Origin: Chloroflexota bacterium
GTDB taxonomy: Bacteria; Chloroflexota; Ktedonobacteria; Ktedonobacterales; Ktedonobacteraceae
Direction: 5' to 3'
NCBI GenBank assembly: GCA_005881995.1
Contig: VBHV01000281.1
Coordinates: 1 to 5,811, forward strand
DNA: 5,811 nt
The position numbers and the translations under genes were made by a program. Below the pieces are notes generated by a model. It was not told where the DNA came from and did no database searches. It saw only the letters and a program-made list of their open reading frames with translations. Shown here piece after piece: positions 1 to 5,287 of this stretch (the stretch's first letter is position 1; each line of letters opens with the position of its first letter).

Positions 1-450
1 CGTTGGACCTTCTACCAGCAGGCGGGCGTAGTTCCAGCCATAACGGATGGTATTCTCATCGGTGCCAGCCGTCCCCTGAATCATCAGGGTCGAGTCGCCG
101 GAGATTGCGGCTGCCAGGTGTTCGCTCATCGTTGATTTGGCGGTGCCGGGTAGACCATAGAGCAGCAGTGCGCGGTCTGTTGCCAGTGTTGCCACGGCGA
201 TTTCGACCAGGCGCGCATTGCCGATGTACTTGGGTGATACCTCAAACCCATTTGGGAGCTTTCCACCAAGTATATAGGTGCGCACAGCCCAGGGTGAGAG
301 TTTCCAGTTGGGCGGACGCTGGCGATCGTCAAGCTCCGCTAACTCGGCCAGTTCTCCGGCATATTGCTGTTCGGCATGTTCTCTCAATACAGCTTGCAGA
401 GCTTCTTGTACCGGTTGATGATTGGCATGGGTGGGTTGCGTCGCGTTCAT
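1..450 (-). CDS. MoxR/YehL-type AAA+ ATPase, N-terminal 150 residues (runs off the left edge)
   Basis: The N-terminal part of a AAA+ ATPase; the 3' end lies outside the window. Residues 1-45 are a charged, probably helical lead-in. Next comes a family-specific segment (SPWAVRTYILGG, about 52-63), then the first strand and Walker A loop GLPGTAKS (99-106), with K105 and S106 as the expected nucleotide and magnesium ligands. Residues 117-140 (SGDSTLMIQGTAGTDEN, then RYGWNYARL) match what I recall of the MoxR group found beside SWIM and DUF5691 genes, which includes E. coli YehL. Walker B, sensor and arginine-finger motifs should lie beyond the edge. MoxR ATPases are thought to remodel or assemble protein complexes, often with VWA partners; the substrate here is unknown. 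The start is well supported: GAGGAG sits 8 nt upstream, and the ATG overlaps the previous gene's TGA as ATGA, so translation is probably coupled. Family assignment is solid; the subfamily comes from memory and context. Confidence 0.9.
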   Translation of the reverse strand, partial: MNATQPTHANHQPVQEALQAVLREHAEQQYAGELAELAELDDRQRPPNWKLSPWAVRTYILGGKLPNGFEVSPKYIGNARLVEIAVATLATDRALLLYGLPGTAKSTMSEHLAAAISGDSTLMIQGTAGTDENTIRYGWNYARLLVEGPT

Positions 451-1949
451 AATTTTATCTCCTCAATAAGTCGCTGGCGTGTGCGCAGCGTTTCAGTAAA
501 AACTTGCAGTTGTTGTCGCCATTGTTCGATTTGCCAGTCATTTGCAACATTGGGTAGTGCCCAGGGCGTCACGGCTGCTGCAAAACAGGATGCAGGAAGG
601 CCGAGAGCCGCTCTCTCCAGGCTGTTGTACCAGGGATCGGAGTAAGGATAATAGTTTTTCCCACCTGTTTGTAGTGAAGCAACATGGTTTCGCAGCGTTC
701 GCAGGTAGGCTTCGCTAAACTCTCCGCTCCACGGAATGGGAAGCTCCGCCAGCAGATCGTCCCAATCGGTGTCTTCTGGCAGCGTGGAATTGATGAACAT
801 CTGCTGCACTTTTGCCTCGGCCTCTCGTGATGGTAGGTAAGCGATGAGTGTATCCCGCATATCGGAGATGGTGGTACCGCCGAGTTTTTTCTTCCCCTGT
901 TGCTGTTGCCACCAATCCCATAAAGGGCTGAGCCACTGGCGTTCCGAGAAGAGTTGGGCCGCGCGTGACCAGCCCTCGATGATGGACTTGCCAAATTTAT
1001 CGGCATCTGCCGCGGCGATCAGTTCGCCAGGCCCTGCCTGCCACTGTTCTTCACAGTGAGCAGGTGGCACAAAAGCCAGCAGTTGTATCAGCCACCAGGC
1101 GCGCTCTCCCAGCCCTGCTTGTGGCTTTTCGGCGATGCCGTCACGCTGCCAGGTTATATCAAAGGTTGTGGGCAGTTTGAGTTTCAACTTGCCCTGTGTA
1201 TATGTCAATATGGCATCGACGCGGCTGCGCATGCGCTCTGCAAATGCCGATGTGGGTATGCGCGCCAGCAGGCGAGGAACCGCCGACTTGACACTGGCGG
1301 CGCGATCATCAAGGATGCGTTCCAGAAATGGCTCATCCTCCACAGAAAGTCCAATCTCAAGCGTTTGGAGCAGTTCCAGGCGTACTTCGGCTTTTTCCTG
1401 TTTCCAGGCGGATTCCAGCCACGCGCGCGCTTTTCCCGCGTCGATGGCGCGCAGTCGGCGCAAAATTTCGCAGCGCTGCGTCGTCGTACCCTCTTGCCAG
1501 ATAGTTTCGGCATCGGATGGGAAGGCGCTCTCCAAATGCGGTACATAGCCGTTAACCCATGACCATGCCGGGTTAAACTGACTTAACCATGAGCCGCGTT
1601 CGCCCAGTACCGGGTATACTGCATCCCGCAGCTTGCTTGTATGCAGAGCTAGCGCCATCGGCAGGAGTTCATAGGGAAGGCGCAATCCGGCTTTATCCAG
1701 GCGCTCCAGCGCTTCGGGCAGCAGATCGTTATGTTCCCCTAACAGCATGCGGTGCATTTCTGGAATCGATTCTGCCACTTTGCCCGCCTGCCGGTAGATG
1801 GCCAGGGCGCCCGCGCTTAATAACAATGCGCGCTCGGCCTCGCCTGTCGGAAATTGTGCGATCAAGGTATCAACAGGTGAATCTGTAGTGAGAGCTGGCT
1901 GGTCTTGCCGGGCGGTTCCAACCAGGGCTGTTGTCGCAATCGTATGCAT
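447..1949 (-). CDS. DUF5691 family protein with HEAT-like repeats, 500 residues
   Basis: A soluble protein of 500 residues with no signal peptide or membrane segment. It opens with MHTIATTALVGTARQ; the LVGT-R/Q opening and the later GERGSWLSQFNPAW block (about 116-129) are features I associate with DUF5691. Residues about 158-245 form short amphipathic helix pairs rich in Leu, Arg and Glu (for example LERILDDRAASVKSAVPRLL) that look like HEAT repeats, suggesting a protein-binding scaffold. The C-terminal half is rich in Trp and carries no catalytic motif I recognise. The start at 1949 is preferred: GGGGAG lies about 9 nt upstream, and the ATG overlaps the upstream SWIM gene's stop as TAATG. 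A longer reading from 2024 would run 75 nt further into the SWIM gene and lacks the conserved opening. The gene ends in TGA overlapping the ATPase start. The family is always met in this SWIM/AAA context to my knowledge; its biochemical role is unknown. Confidence 0.87.
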   Translation of the reverse strand: MHTIATTALVGTARQDQPALTTDSPVDTLIAQFPTGEAERALLLSAGALAIYRQAGKVAESIPEMHRMLLGEHNDLLPEALERLDKAGLRLPYELLPMALALHTSKLRDAVYPVLGERGSWLSQFNPAWSWVNGYVPHLESAFPSDAETIWQEGTTTQRCEILRRLRAIDAGKARAWLESAWKQEKAEVRLELLQTLEIGLSVEDEPFLERILDDRAASVKSAVPRLLARIPTSAFAERMRSRVDAILTYTQGKLKLKLPTTFDITWQRDGIAEKPQAGLGERAWWLIQLLAFVPPAHCEEQWQAGPGELIAAADADKFGKSIIEGWSRAAQLFSERQWLSPLWDWWQQQQGKKKLGGTTISDMRDTLIAYLPSREAEAKVQQMFINSTLPEDTDWDDLLAELPIPWSGEFSEAYLRTLRNHVASLQTGGKNYYPYSDPWYNSLERAALGLPASCFAAAVTPWALPNVANDWQIEQWRQQLQVFTETLRTRQRLIEEIKL

Positions 1950-3274
1950 TACAGCGTTCTCCCCAGCATATAATATGCACCCTCGGCCATGATACCTAGC
2001 GGCAACAAGCTTTCTCCATCCCATTCGCTCGCCAGGTCTACAGGATGCCCTCCAGAGAGGGCCAGGAGTTGCCAGTGTTCGCCTTTTGCCAGTGGCAGCG
2101 CAGCACCGCGAGCATCACGGATGTACCAGCTATCGTTAACGGCGCTGCAAATCGGTATCACGTTACGCAGGACACACAGAAAGCGTTCCATCCATGGTTG
2201 GTGGGCCAGCGCGTCGGCGGTCCTGGCGAGAAAGGCGTCGATATGCTCATCGCCTGGTAGTGGGTCTTTCAAGGGCGCGCTCTCTCCTCGTCTTGCCGCT
2301 ACGCGGGCGCGTTGAGGATAGGCGCTTGGCCAGAACAGCAGATGCGCCTGCTGGTGCGAACCGAGCGGGAAGATTTCGGGAAAGGGCGCGCCCGCCGCCG
2401 AGAATTGCAGTATAAGTGCCTGTCGCTCGCTCTGAAGGCCATACATCCAGGTACGCTGCACGCGCACTCGTTCTTCATCGTCAAGTGTCTGTCCCAGGAT
2501 CAGCCAATCATCGCTGAGAGTCTCACCGCGCGCCGCTACCTCTTCCTGGGTGAGTGTCCAGCCGACCATCTGGCGCACATCTTCCTGTAGGGGAGGGTTC
2601 AACTGCTCGATGCGGCGGTAGGCGTGTGTGAGCAGCGCAAGTCGTCCAAGTTGCGCCAGCAGCTTTGCGGGCCAGTCGCGTGAGGAATTGGGAATGGTAG
2701 CCATGCGCCGCAAACGGGAAGCGATGCCCGGGGCCTGTGCGTCGATCATCTGCGCGGCCTGGTTTTCCCAGAATGAGACGGGTTGTGTTTGTACGCTTGC
2801 CAGTCCATTGCGCACGAGGTCATTGAGCCAGAGATCAAGGCTATCCAGTCCCTTCGCTATCATGGCCTGGCGTTTCTCGAAGCGCTTTGTTTGGGCTACC
2901 TGGGAACTCTCGCTCGTCGACTGAATGTCTTTGGTCTGCTTGCGCGTACTGGTGACCTGTCGTTTGGCAAGCCATGCCGCTACCCAGTTCGGCGGTTCGG
3001 AAGCTGGTAGGGTATCGGTTGCGGCTAAGAGCAGCAGGCCAAGGCTATGTTTACAGGGAAATTTGCGGCTGGGGCAACTGCATTGCGTGGTGAAGGTGGC
3101 GAGATCGACTTTGACTTGATACAGGGCGCTTCACTGGCACTCTCCCCACAGTGCTTCGGAACTTTGGCCGAGATTCTTCCAGGTTTTGGTGTTGCCGAGC
3201 TTTTTGCCAGCGCTGGCGGAACTGGCATCGGGCGCGAGGGCTAACACCTGGTCACTAGTCAACGCTATACTCAC
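1949..3274 (-). pseudogene. SWIM zinc-finger family protein (YehQ-like), full-length frame interrupted by one in-frame TGA at codon 48
   Basis: Read from GTG 3274, this frame has 441 codons before its TAA and only one interruption, TGA at codon 48. Codons 1-47 (SIALTSDQVLALAPDASSA, then AGKKL, W32 and ALWGECQ at 41-47) match the usual N-terminus of these proteins. After the TGA the frame resumes with SALYQVKVDLATF and the SWIM motif C65-x-C67-x6-C74-x-H76 (CSCPSRKFPCKH), followed by SLGLLLLAA. A Ser/Thr/Lys-rich linker (about 103-137) leads into a helical region that includes a DAQAPGIASRLRRM block. SWIM domains bind zinc and are thought to contact DNA or protein. The frame has the expected layout without any frameshift, so this is either a recent nonsense mutation (homologues as I recall have Gly there, GGA to TGA), a sequence error, or read-through. 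A start at ATG 2863 (codon 138) would give 304 residues without the zinc finger and has no clear ribosome binding site. The stop overlaps the DUF5691 start (TAATG). Confidence 0.85.
3131..3133 (-). other. In-frame TGA interrupting the SWIM protein gene (codon 48)
   Basis: The plus strand reads tca here, giving TGA on the coding strand between ...LWGECQ and SALYQVKVDL.... Both sides are recognisable pieces of the same family in the same frame, so no bases need be gained or lost. One base change (TGA from GGA) would restore Gly, the residue I recall at this place. The stop is followed by A. I see no obvious stem-loop of the bacterial selenocysteine type just downstream, and other genes here use TGA as their true stop. 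Confidence 0.85.
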
Positions 3275-3282
3275 TGTTGCGA

Positions 3283-3288
3283 CCTCTC
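3283..3288 (-). promoter_or_regulatory. Ribosome binding site deciding the GTG start of the SWIM gene
   Basis: GAGAGG lies 8 nt upstream of GTG 3274. Reading back in frame from this GTG there is no ATG before a TAA, so GTG is the best start. The site shows that the interrupted N-terminal part still has a functional-looking initiation region. Confidence 0.65.
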
Positions 3289-3295
3289 GATGTTA

Positions 3296-3324
3296 TTTAT
3301 CATCTGGTGGGTAATTCTTTTGAA
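3296..3324 (-). promoter_or_regulatory. Candidate sigma-70-type promoter for the SWIM-DUF5691-AAA operon
   Basis: On the minus strand TTCAAA (3324-3319) and GATAAA (3301-3296) are separated by 17 nt; each matches the -35/-10 consensus at 4 of 6 positions. Transcription would begin close to the ribosome binding site, giving a very short leader. This is a weak match found by eye. Confidence 0.25.
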
Positions 3325-3406
3325 GTATGGCAGAGGCGGTAAGAAGAAACAAGGAAGTAGTACAGATGGAAGGATTGTTGTTGCCCGACCTGATATTGAT
3401 CGAGTC

Positions 3407-3419
3407 CTACATTATGTAG
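3407..3419. repeat. Perfect 13-nt palindrome (6-nt arms, 1-nt centre), possible operator
   Basis: CTACATTATGTAG has arms CTACAT and ATGTAG around a central T. It sits 114 nt before the plus-strand start and 133 nt before the minus-strand start, in the middle of the divergent region. This is a place where a dimeric regulator could bind, though a palindrome this short can occur by chance. The flanking bases do not extend it. Confidence 0.35.
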
Positions 3420-3518
3420 CAGGCCCGGGGTAAATGGGAAACGCCAACGGCTCACTTTGCTACTCTACCCTATGATAGGTTTGTAGTTAGTATATCGTTT
3501 CACCAGTTCTGTTTGGAA

Positions 3519-3524
3519 AAGGAG
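3519..3524 (+). promoter_or_regulatory. Ribosome binding site of the Cys-rich small protein gene
   Basis: AAGGAG lies 8 nt before ATG 3533, a near-ideal arrangement. It supports this small frame as a real gene despite its low-complexity tail. Confidence 0.7.
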
Positions 3525-3532
3525 CGTATAGT

Positions 3533-3895
3533 ATGTGCCTGAGTTGCGGGTGCGGTCAGCCGAACGATGATCACGGCGATAGCCGCAATATTACCTTGAA
3601 TGATATAGACCAGGCCGCTAAAGCGGCGGGTACAACGCGCGATAAAGTGTTACAGAATATCACGGGCGGTGCAGGCCCGCAGCAGACTTCGTCAAGCTCT
3701 GCGTCTAGTGCGTCTAATGGGCAGCAGGGTAATACAGATCAATCTTCAGGTTCATTCTTACCCGCGGATCAACCTCCTACTAAGCCAGGCCAGAAGGCAC
3801 CGCAATTGGGTACTGAGTCAGGCACAGACTGGCAGGAGAGCCAGCAGATGGGCAATACCGGGCGCGGTGGTATACAAAACCCACAGGCAGACTAA
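3533..3895 (+). CDS. Small protein with Cys-rich N-terminus (CLSCGCG) and disordered Ser/Gln-rich tail, 120 residues
   Basis: Two parts are visible. Residues 1-43 are ordered-looking: Cys at 2, 5 and 7 (CLSCGCG), then QPNDDHGD with H14 and several Asp, then a likely helix-turn segment (NITLNDIDQAAKAAG, continuing to LQNI at 40-43). Residues 44-120 are low-complexity and rich in Ser, Gln, Gly, Pro and Thr, with no Cys and few hydrophobic residues, so probably disordered. There is no signal peptide or membrane segment. I recall short bacterial proteins opening with a very similar C-x-x-C-G-C-G-x-P-N-D-D-H-G-D sequence, mostly in Actinobacteria and Chloroflexi and annotated as hypothetical. The Cys/His/Asp cluster suggests metal binding, but this is inference. 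The start is set by AAGGAG 8 nt upstream. It converges on the membrane protein gene with only 7 nt between the stops. No function can be assigned. Confidence 0.85.
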   Translation: MCLSCGCGQPNDDHGDSRNITLNDIDQAAKAAGTTRDKVLQNITGGAGPQQTSSSSASSASNGQQGNTDQSSGSFLPADQPPTKPGQKAPQLGTESGTDWQESQQMGNTGRGGIQNPQAD

Positions 3896-3902
3896 CTACT
3901 CG

Positions 3903-4400
3903 TCAGGCGCTGCGCTCCAGAACATCCTCGGTAATTCCCAGAGTTGTTCCCCAGATCAGGTGAGCGGCGATCATCAGAACGTTACGGCGCAGCGGTTGTT
4001 GTGGCGCCGCCTCTGATATTTTGAGCGCTGGTACTAAACCGACATAGTTACCGACCCATACCAGCAACCCGAAAATAGCTCCCTTTGCCGCAGGAGGAAG
4101 CGCAACCTTGCGTGCGAAGGGGACATAAAGAGCGCCCATATTCCCGCCATAGCCAAAGTGCGAAACAAGCGCGGTGCCAATTCGCTGCGGTTTGTCCATT
4201 TGTTGCGCTACATTGGCTCGTGTGGCTAACTCAGTGGTGATGCGCTCGGGTGGTAAGGCAAACTGCTGCCATTCAGGCAGGATACGTTGCATGAGCAGCA
4301 TGAACATTGTCATAGGAAGCGTTGCGATGATGCCTGCTAATGTGCCTAAAGCGTCATATTTGCGCGCGATAGATAGAATTGGCTTGAAAAACTGTTGCAT
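3903..4400 (-). CDS. Small integral membrane protein of unknown function, 165 residues
   Basis: Hydrophobic stretches lie at about 18-37 (LGTLAGIIATLPMTMFMLLM), 106-126 (KGAIFGLLVWVGNYVGLVPAL) and 140-158 (NVLMIAAHLIWGTTLG). A weaker one at 80-98 (HFGYGGNMGALY) suggests three or four membrane passes. Residues 49-55 (LPPERIT) sit in the first loop. The repeated pattern of His plus small residues (H81 before GYGG, H147 before LIWG) recalls small families such as DUF1440/DUF6789; I cannot confirm which. No catalytic motif is evident. The start is supported by AGGAG 6 nt upstream. The gene follows the HAD phosphatase gene with a 32-nt gap and is probably co-transcribed with it. Its TGA lies 7 nt from the stop of the convergent Cys-rich gene, with no terminator hairpin visible between them. 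Confidence 0.8.
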   Translation of the reverse strand: MQQFFKPILSIARKYDALGTLAGIIATLPMTMFMLLMQRILPEWQQFALPPERITTELATRANVAQQMDKPQRIGTALVSHFGYGGNMGALYVPFARKVALPPAAKGAIFGLLVWVGNYVGLVPALKISEAAPQQPLRRNVLMIAAHLIWGTTLGITEDVLERSA

Positions 4401-4432
4401 AGGGCTCTCCTTTCAATTCAAGCAAGATACTC

Positions 4433-5095
4433 TCATCGGGCTAATGGTGAACAATCGTAGTGGGCTAACAGGTCGGCGGGTCCGTCATAGATGGCGATAG
4501 CTCCCGCCAGGTCAGCATCTTTCCAGCCGCCGCAGCGAAAGGCAATAGTGCGGACGTGCACCTTCTCTGCCGCCTCGATGTCATACGCTGTATCCCCGAT
4601 CATCAGCACCTCGTACGCATCTAAGCCGGTGCGTTTAAGCGTGACGCGCATCACATCGGGATCGGGCTTCGATCGCTGCACATCTTTTGAAGAAGTTTCC
4701 TCTTCAATCAAATCTTCGGCTCCCACCAGTCGTAAGAACAATTTTAATTCGTCCGGTTTGGCTGAACTGGCAACCGCCAGCTTGAGTCCGCGCTTGCGCA
4801 TCTCCTGTAACAGTTCTTTTGCGCCGGGGAAGGCCCGTAAACCAGGAAAGTAGCGCTCCTTAAAAATAGCTTCGCGTCTTTTGCTGATTTGTTGCCCGGT
4901 AGAACTGTCCTTGGTAAGATGCACCGTCTCAGGTAGCACTTTATCGCCACCCATACCGATCAAAGGGCGTACTTTTGCAAAAGCCACCTTATACCCATAT
5001 TCCGCCATTGCTTCTACCCATGCACTGGCATGTGCATCATTACTATCGACTAACGTTCCATCAACGTCGAGTATCACCCCGCGTATATGTATCAT
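4433..5095 (-). CDS. HAD-superfamily phosphatase (phosphoglycolate phosphatase / beta-phosphoglucomutase-like), 220 residues
   Basis: All four HAD motifs are present. Motif I is DVDGTLVDS (10-18), with D10 as the expected phosphorylated nucleophile and D12 as acid/base. Motif II is S110 in AVASSAKPDEL, motif III is K143 in SKPDPD, and motif IV is GDTAYDIEAA with D168 and D172 for magnesium. Between motifs I and II lies a helical cap of about 70 residues (about 20-90), as in subclass I enzymes such as Gph, PgmB and sugar-phosphate phosphatases. The substrate cannot be read from the sequence. The protein is soluble and cytoplasmic. The start at 5095 is chosen because GAGGAG lies 6 nt upstream and motif I then falls at the usual distance from the N-terminus. 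The frame stays open upstream to ATG 5215, adding 40 unlikely residues. The membrane protein gene follows 32 nt downstream, and a sugar isomerase gene is divergent upstream. Confidence 0.93.
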   Translation of the reverse strand: MIHIRGVILDVDGTLVDSNDAHASAWVEAMAEYGYKVAFAKVRPLIGMGGDKVLPETVHLTKDSSTGQQISKRREAIFKERYFPGLRAFPGAKELLQEMRKRGLKLAVASSAKPDELKLFLRLVGAEDLIEEETSSKDVQRSKPDPDVMRVTLKRTGLDAYEVLMIGDTAYDIEAAEKVHVRTIAFRCGGWKDADLAGAIAIYDGPADLLAHYDCSPLAR

Positions 5096-5101
5096 GTAGG
5101 T

Positions 5102-5107
5102 CTCCTC
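5102..5107 (-). promoter_or_regulatory. Ribosome binding site deciding the HAD phosphatase start
   Basis: GAGGAG lies 6 nt before ATG 5095. Three upstream in-frame ATG codons (5215, 5167, and a near pair at 5119 and 5113) have weaker or no such sites and would place extra, non-conserved residues ahead of HAD motif I. Confidence 0.7.
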
Positions 5108-5203
5108 ATTCATAAGCATAATGTTCGCTTCCTTTATCTCACGTTTAGGGCCTTCTTTGCGCTTCATAACTTCACTATCATGTAGCCTGAGCAGTCTAAA
5201 AGC

Positions 5204-5230
5204 TTGATCCTGCACTTCTTATGATATACT
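5204..5230 (+). promoter_or_regulatory. Candidate promoter for the sugar isomerase gene
   Basis: TTGATC (5204-5209) and TATACT (5225-5230, 5 of 6 to the -10 consensus) are 15 nt apart, shorter than the ideal 17. An overlapping TATGAT (5220-5225) is another possible -10 element. Transcription from TATACT would begin near 5237, leaving a leader of about 50 nt before the preferred start. Confidence 0.3.
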
Positions 5231-5272
5231 TTTAGCATGGCTCAAATAAGGGTAGAACCCGTTGGAAAAGAG

Positions 5273-5278
5273 AAGGAG
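5273..5278 (+). promoter_or_regulatory. Ribosome binding site deciding the sugar isomerase start
   Basis: AAGGAG lies 9 nt before ATG 5288. An in-frame ATG at 5237 would add 17 residues but has no such site and lies about where transcription from the candidate promoter would begin. Confidence 0.65.
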
Positions 5279-5287
5279 TGGGATCGA

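Larger units (their letters stand above)
3275..3532. other. Divergent intergenic region between the SWIM operon and the Cys-rich small gene
   Basis: These 258 nt separate two genes read away from each other and should hold both promoters. I see the weak minus-strand promoter, the 13-nt palindrome at 3407-3419, and a TATGAT hexamer at 3471-3476 that could be a -10 element for the plus-strand gene. No acceptable -35 element stands 16-18 nt before that hexamer. No coding frame of interest or RNA gene was recognised. Confidence 0.5.

Noticed and set aside
3..645. Plus-strand open frames at 3-452 and 364-645
   Set aside because: They lie opposite the AAA+ ATPase and the end of the DUF5691 gene and read as Arg/Ser/Trp-rich antisense shadows.
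1056..1562. A 168-codon plus-strand open frame, and a second of 137 codons at 1135-1548, opposite the DUF5691 gene
   Set aside because: Both are antisense to a 500-residue gene with family features and coupled starts; their translations are Cys/Arg/Ser-rich with no recognisable domain and no ribosome binding site.
1949..2024. Longer DUF5691 reading from ATG 2024
   Set aside because: It would add 25 residues overlapping the SWIM gene; the ATG at 1949 has a good ribosome binding site, the TAATG junction and the family's usual opening.
3131..3133. Selenocysteine or a genome-wide recoded TGA
   Set aside because: I recall Gly, not Cys, at this place in the family, no clear selenocysteine stem-loop follows, and neighbouring genes (DUF5691, membrane protein, HAD) end in TGA at natural C-termini, so TGA is a normal stop here.
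3025..3244. Short frames on both strands (3025-3228 minus, 3047-3244 plus) over the SWIM N-terminus
   Set aside because: The minus-strand frame misreads the SWIM coding sequence out of frame and the plus-strand one is its antisense; only the frame from GTG 3274 gives the family sequence.
3896..3902. Bidirectional terminator between the convergent stops
   Set aside because: Only 7 nt separate the stops, and I found no GC-rich hairpin with a T-run on either strand around them.
3669..4016. A 115-codon plus-strand frame overlapping the end of the Cys-rich gene and the membrane gene
   Set aside because: It is a shifted reading of the Cys-rich gene's tail running antisense into the membrane protein gene, without a ribosome binding site or domain.
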